DNA of 59,597 bases from Pseudomonadota bacterium (GTDB lineage: Bacteria; Pseudomonadota; Gammaproteobacteria; Burkholderiales; Rhodocyclaceae), in contig JAJXVG010000002.1 in NCBI GenBank assembly GCA_021782315.1, forward strand, positions 1-59,597, read 5' to 3'. Shown here piece by piece: positions 56,209 through 59,597 of the stretch. Below the pieces are notes generated by a model, which made no database searches, had not been told where the DNA came from, and saw nothing but the letters and a program-made list of their open reading frames with translations. How positions within the stretch are numbered: position 1 is the first letter of the stretch; each line of letters starts with the position of its first letter. A program made the translations under genes and the position numbers.

Positions 56209-56363
56209 AATGGTCAACAACAAACAAAAATTTTCATGTATTTGGGATATAAGGTGTGTGACGCGATATATGCCGAGCAAGGAAGATAAAACTGGTAGCA
56301 TGAAACCAGCCCTTTGGCAGACGAAAAACCGAGAAAACCTCACCTTCTGAAACCGCAGACACC

Positions 56364-56729
56364 ATGGCGGACAATTTCGACAACCCTTGCCTCGCCTGCG
56401 GCGCCTGTTGCGCCTATTTCCGCGTTTCCTTCTATTGCGGGGAACTGGAGGGCGGGTCGGGCGGGTTTGTCCCGGTCGCACTGACTACCAGGCTGAACGA
56501 CCTGATGGCCTGCATGAAGGGAACGGAATCCGGCCATGGCCGCTGCCAGGCGCTGATCGGCGAACTCGGGCGGCCAGGCATCGGCTGTGCGATCTACCCG
56601 AATCGTCCGACGACCTGTCGGGAATTCTCCACCTGGCTCGACGACGGCAGCCCCAATCCCGAATGTCAGAGAATGCGGGCCAGGATCGGCCTGATGCCGC
56701 TGGCGCCGAGGCGGTCCGCTTCCGGCTGA
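56364..56729 (+). CDS. YkgJ-family cysteine-cluster protein
   Basis: A 121-residue protein with the metal-binding pattern CLACGACC near the N-terminus and later Cys residues in GCAIYPNRPTTCREF and NPECQRMR. The CxxCxxCC arrangement probably holds zinc or an iron-sulfur cluster. Function unknown. Convergent with oxyR, with four bases between the stops. Confidence 0.88.
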   Translation: MADNFDNPCLACGACCAYFRVSFYCGELEGGSGGFVPVALTTRLNDLMACMKGTESGHGRCQALIGELGRPGIGCAIYPNRPTTCREFSTWLDDGSPNPECQRMRARIGLMPLAPRRSASG

Positions 56730-56733
56730 AGGC

Positions 56734-57648
56734 TCAACCTGTGGCCGAGGCGCCCGGCAGCCGACAGGAGAGCAGCGCCGCCCGAACGGCGTCGATGGCC
56801 TGCGGACGAGGGAAGGTAACACGCCAGACCAGGCCGACGGTGCGCTTCGGCTGAACACCGGCAAAGGGCAAGACCTTGACCAGCGGTTCCCTGTCCAGCA
56901 GCGGATCGGCTGCGGCACTGGGCATGACCGCCACCCCGGCCCCGCTGGCCACCATGTAGCGGATGGTTTCCAACGAACTGCCTTCGAGGGAGTTTTCCAG
57001 GGCATCCGGCGTATTGAGACGCGGGCAGGATTCCAGCACCTGATCGCGGAAACAGTTGCCCTGGCCGAGCAGGAGCAGGTTCTGGCCATCGAGTTCGTCG
57101 CCGTTGACCGCGCTGCGCGCCGCCCACGGATGGCTGGCCGGAACGACGATGCGGAAAGGTTCGGTGTAGACCGGCTGGGCGACCAGGCCGGGTTCGGCAA
57201 AGGGCAGCGCGATGACGATGACGTCGAGTTCGCCGGCCTTGAGCGCCGGGATCAGGTTGGCGGTGAAATCTTCCTTGAGGAACAGCGGCATCTTCGGCGC
57301 CTCGCGGTTGAGGGCCGGAATCAGTTGCGGCAACAGGTAGGGCGCTATGGTGTAGATGATGCCGAGGCGAAGCTGGCCGCTCATCGGATCGTCGGTGGCC
57401 TCGGCGATCTCTTCGAGTTTGACCGCCTCTTCCAGGACGCGCCTGGCCTGGGCGACGATGCGCTCGCCGAGCGAGGTGATGCGGACATCGCTGGTGCCGC
57501 GCTCGAAGAGCGGCACGCCGATCTGGCCCTCGACCTTCTTGAGGGCCACCGACAGCGTCGGTTGGCTCACGTGGCAGGCTTCCGCCGCCTTACCGAAATG
57601 GCGCTCGCGGGCCAGGGCCACGATATAGCGCATTTCGGTCAGGGTCAT
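56734..57648 (-). CDS. oxyR: Peroxide-sensing LysR-type regulator OxyR
   Basis: A 304-residue transcription factor. The N-terminal LysR helix-turn-helix (MRYIVALARERHFGKAAEACHVSQPTLS) is followed by a regulatory domain with the redox pair Cys 199 and Cys 208 in GNCFRDQVLESC, at exactly the E. coli OxyR positions. Peroxide forms the disulfide and activates defence genes. Starts within the rsuA stop (ATGA), so the two are co-translated. Confidence 0.95.
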   Translation of the reverse strand: MTLTEMRYIVALARERHFGKAAEACHVSQPTLSVALKKVEGQIGVPLFERGTSDVRITSLGERIVAQARRVLEEAVKLEEIAEATDDPMSGQLRLGIIYTIAPYLLPQLIPALNREAPKMPLFLKEDFTANLIPALKAGELDVIVIALPFAEPGLVAQPVYTEPFRIVVPASHPWAARSAVNGDELDGQNLLLLGQGNCFRDQVLESCPRLNTPDALENSLEGSSLETIRYMVASGAGVAVMPSAAADPLLDREPLVKVLPFAGVQPKRTVGLVWRVTFPRPQAIDAVRAALLSCRLPGASATG

Positions 57649-58352
57649 GTCGCGTATCCGAGTTTTTTCAGGTCGTCGGCGGTAAGCCAGCGCCACTCGC
57701 CCGGCTTGAGGTCGGCGGGCAGGGTCAGTTCGCCGACCGCCTCGCGATGGAGCGCCTCGACGCGGTTGCCGACGGCCGCCACCATGCGTTTGACCTGGTG
57801 GTATTTGCCCTCGGTCAGCGTCAGGCGAAGCTGGTTTTCGCCGACCATCTCGGCCGCCGCCGCGACAATCGGCTCGACCTCGTCGGCCAGCAGGACGCCG
57901 GCCAGCAAGCGGCCGATCTGCTCCTGGTCGAGGCGGTGCTTGGTCGTCGCCAGGTAGATTTTCGGCACCTTGCGCCTGGCCGAGGACAGCTGGTGGTTCA
58001 ACTGGCCGTCGTCGGTGATCAGCAGCAGGCCGGTGGTGTCTTCGTCGAGGCGGCCGATCGGCTGAACGTCGCGTTCGCGCAAGGGAACCGGCAGCAGTTC
58101 GAGCACCCCGGCATGGTGTTTCGGCTTGCGTGAACACTCGTAACCGGCCGGCTTGTGGAGCATCAGGGAGGCGCATTCGGCGTAGGGCCAATCGACGCCG
58201 TCGACGGTGAAAACCAGGCCGTCGGTATCGAGTTCGACGAAAGGATCGTCGCAGACCCGGCCGTCGATGGCGACGCGCTCGCGGCGGACCAGGCCCCGGC
58301 ATTCCCGGCGGGAACCGAAACCGTGCTTTTGGAGGATACGTTCTAGTTGCAT
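57645..58352 (-). CDS. rsuA: 16S rRNA pseudouridine-516 synthase
   Basis: A 235-residue enzyme: S4 RNA-binding domain (MQLERILQKHGFGSRRECRGLV), then the synthase domain with the catalytic Asp in GRLDEDTTGLLLITDDG and the KxY-type motif KIYLATTKH. ATG 58352 gives the normal length. Divergent from the DUF1857 gene with 24 bases between the starts. Upstream of oxyR in one operon. Confidence 0.93.
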   Translation of the reverse strand: MQLERILQKHGFGSRRECRGLVRRERVAIDGRVCDDPFVELDTDGLVFTVDGVDWPYAECASLMLHKPAGYECSRKPKHHAGVLELLPVPLRERDVQPIGRLDEDTTGLLLITDDGQLNHQLSSARRKVPKIYLATTKHRLDQEQIGRLLAGVLLADEVEPIVAAAAEMVGENQLRLTLTEGKYHQVKRMVAAVGNRVEALHREAVGELTLPADLKPGEWRWLTADDLKKLGYAT

Positions 58353-58376
58353 GGCGGAGATGTTAACATCCGCCCC

Positions 58377-58847
58377 ATGAAATTCGAACATCTTATCCAG
58401 ATCAACGACCCGGAAAACCCGCTGATCGAGCCGCTGAACCGCATGCAACTGTGGCAGGGCCTGCTCCACCGGGTCGAGAATCCCGTCCCCTTCCTGCCCG
58501 GTCTGGAATCCTGCTCCATCCTAGAACGGGCGGCCGACTCCCTGCTCCGCGAACTGGACTTCGGCCCGGCCGTCATCCACGACCGGGTGACCCTGGCCGA
58601 CCTGCACTGGGTACGCTTCGACATCCAGCCCTCGGAGACGCACCCCGGCGGCAGCCTCTGCATCACCATCGAGGAACCGGAACCCGGTTTCCTCTTCCTG
58701 CGCTTCGCCTATCAAACCACACTGGCGACCGACCCCAATTCGGAAGAAAGAGCCTACATCGAGTACGTCAAGTCGGCCTACCACCAGTCCGACGTCGATT
58801 GCGTCCGCATCATCCGCACCCTGGCCGCCGGCGGCCCGGCCCAGTAA
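58377..58847 (+). CDS. DUF1857 (SRPBCC/AtaL-like) protein
   Basis: A 156-residue soluble protein; MKFEHLIQINDPENPLIEPLNRMQLWQGL and the hydrophobic pocket strands fit the DUF1857/AtaL-like branch of the START/Bet v 1 fold. Probably binds a small hydrophobic ligand. No catalytic role is known. Very short promoter space shared with rsuA. Confidence 0.85.
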   Translation: MKFEHLIQINDPENPLIEPLNRMQLWQGLLHRVENPVPFLPGLESCSILERAADSLLRELDFGPAVIHDRVTLADLHWVRFDIQPSETHPGGSLCITIEEPEPGFLFLRFAYQTTLATDPNSEERAYIEYVKSAYHQSDVDCVRIIRTLAAGGPAQ

Positions 58848-59222
58848 GGGCCGGCCGAGGGGTCGAGGCGCATCGCACACCGGCCGGCCGGGCGTTTATT
58901 CAAAACCCAGACTGGTCGCGTAAGCGCGAGTTGCGCATCTATGGACATGATGCGAGTGAGAGGCAAACACAAGGTTCTTGGGCATTGCAGAAGATGTCCA
59001 CACTGAATTGGCTATTGCTTAAAGTCTGAAATTTCCGAATAAAAAAGGCTGATCACCTAGCCTTGTTTCGCCTCGCTTCACTGAAACCGCCAGCTGCGGT
59101 GGACCTTCGAGCCGTTCGTGACGACTTACCGAGGAAGGTGGAAGCATTTCCCGAATTTCCGGGGGATTGCTATGACATATGCGTTATAGTGGCGAAAGGT
59201 GAACTCAGGGAGAAATCGCTCG
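58848..59222. other. Intergenic region with a minus-strand hairpin
   Basis: 375 bases with no supported gene. It contains a GC-rich tail after the DUF1857 gene (inverted repeat around CCGGCCGG), the minus-strand terminator listed separately, and the promoter and leader of the broken gene at 59223 (ribosome site AGGGAG at about 59207-59212). Confidence 0.45.
59038..59064 (-). terminator. Rho-independent terminator on the minus strand
   Basis: Read on the minus strand: AAGGCT, an 8-base loop, AGCCTT, then a run of Ts. Six-bp stem and good T-run. No minus-strand gene to its right is recognised, so it would end an unannotated transcript. Confidence 0.5.
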
Positions 59223-59403
59223 ATGAAGCTTGCTGCCAGGCTGTTCGTAGTTGCCGCGCTGGCGGCGTCCGTCGCCGGTCGCCGCCTTCAACGCGGATTC
59301 CGCGAAGGTTGATCGACGAGCCAACCGTGCTATTCCGGATTTTTATGAATACGAAAACCATCCGCAAAAAACAGTTACGCCGACATGGCGGCGGCCGTCT
59401 TAG
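59223..59403 (+). pseudogene. Small exported-protein gene with 7-bp frameshifting duplication
   Basis: ATG 59223 opens a signal peptide (MKLAARLFVVAALAASVA) but the frame ends after 29 codons. GTCGCCG is present twice in tandem (59271-59277, 59278-59284). Removing one copy restores a frame of about 57 codons, ending TAG 59401-59403, whose mature part contains AIPDFYEYENHPQKTVTPTW. Either a real mutation, slippage-based switching, or a sequencing artefact. Function unknown. Confidence 0.55.
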
Positions 59404-59455
59404 AGCAGATTGGACGGTTTCTTCTTTTTGCCCTCATTCACCTGGTATTCGCTCC

Positions 59456-59597
59456 ATGGCTACCGCACCGAACAAAGACTCGCCAGACCCATTCGCCGGA
59501 CTCAAAAAGTTCTATGTTGACCACGGGAATTTCATGAACTGCTTAATGGTGGGCGGCGTGGCTGACCAATATTTCTCCGGAAAACGTAGCAAACGCG
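59456..59597 (+). CDS. Hypothetical protein, 3' end outside window
   Basis: An open frame from ATG 59456 to the window edge (47 codons seen), beginning MATAPNKDSPDPFAGL. GC is lower than in the core genes. No family recognised and no strong ribosome site, so the call is tentative. Confidence 0.35.
   Translation, partial: MATAPNKDSPDPFAGLKKFYVDHGNFMNCLMVGGVADQYFSGKRSKR

Noticed and set aside
1-59597. CRISPR arrays, tRNA/rRNA genes, prophage, intact IS elements
   Set aside because: Looked for regular repeats, tRNA-like T-loops with CCA-type ends, integrase and capsid proteins; none seen by eye.

Overview
The window is a high-GC chromosomal segment of a betaproteobacterium, most likely Rhodocyclales (Dechloromonas/Azonexus-like). 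This rests on protein families and gene order typical of that group (rsmB, DUF4390, ntrY, ntrX; def-fmt next to a LysM protein and dprA; DUF1840 and DUF3460 proteins). It is inference, since no database search was possible. I saw no rRNA or tRNA gene, CRISPR array, prophage or intact insertion sequence.

Layout. 1-13.2 kb: a partial cache-domain histidine kinase, a CHASE-GGDEF cyclase, metH behind an SAH riboswitch, murB, a secreted amidase, a small protein of unknown function and a four-PAS tripartite hybrid kinase. 13.2-17.1 kb: DUF1840 protein, a methyltransferase-like protein, fructokinase, MOSC protein and MFS carrier. 17.1-25.8 kb, all minus strand: priA, hemE, ntrX, ntrY, DUF4390, rsmB, with a DnaA-box cluster between hemE and priA. 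25.8-33.8 kb: S1/P1 nuclease, DJ-1/PfpI protein, fmt, def, LysM protein, dprA, topB. 33.9-36.3 kb: a lower-GC accessory patch with a pterin dehydratase, three small proteins and an IS5-type transposase relic.

36.3-51.7 kb is the most interesting part, a complete urea uptake and hydrolysis locus. It starts with an NCS1-type permease fused to a hybrid histidine kinase and a partner LuxR-type response regulator. Then come urtA, urtBCDE (urea ABC importer) and ureDABCEFG (urease plus nickel-insertion factors). A 21-bp motif recurs before urtA, urtB and ureD. Before the two urt genes it lies at exactly the same distance from a -10-like element. This suggests the kinase/regulator pair senses urea or a nitrogenous relative through the permease domain and switches on uptake and hydrolysis together.

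51.7-59.6 kb: a membrane AraC-type regulator, a four-gene overlapping operon (small membrane protein, SDR, DUF2269, DUF4166), a ParE-type toxin-antitoxin pair with an unusual fused antitoxin, a YkgJ cysteine-cluster protein, oxyR, rsuA, a DUF1857 protein, a small exported-protein gene broken by a 7-bp tandem duplication, and a hypothetical CDS running off the end.
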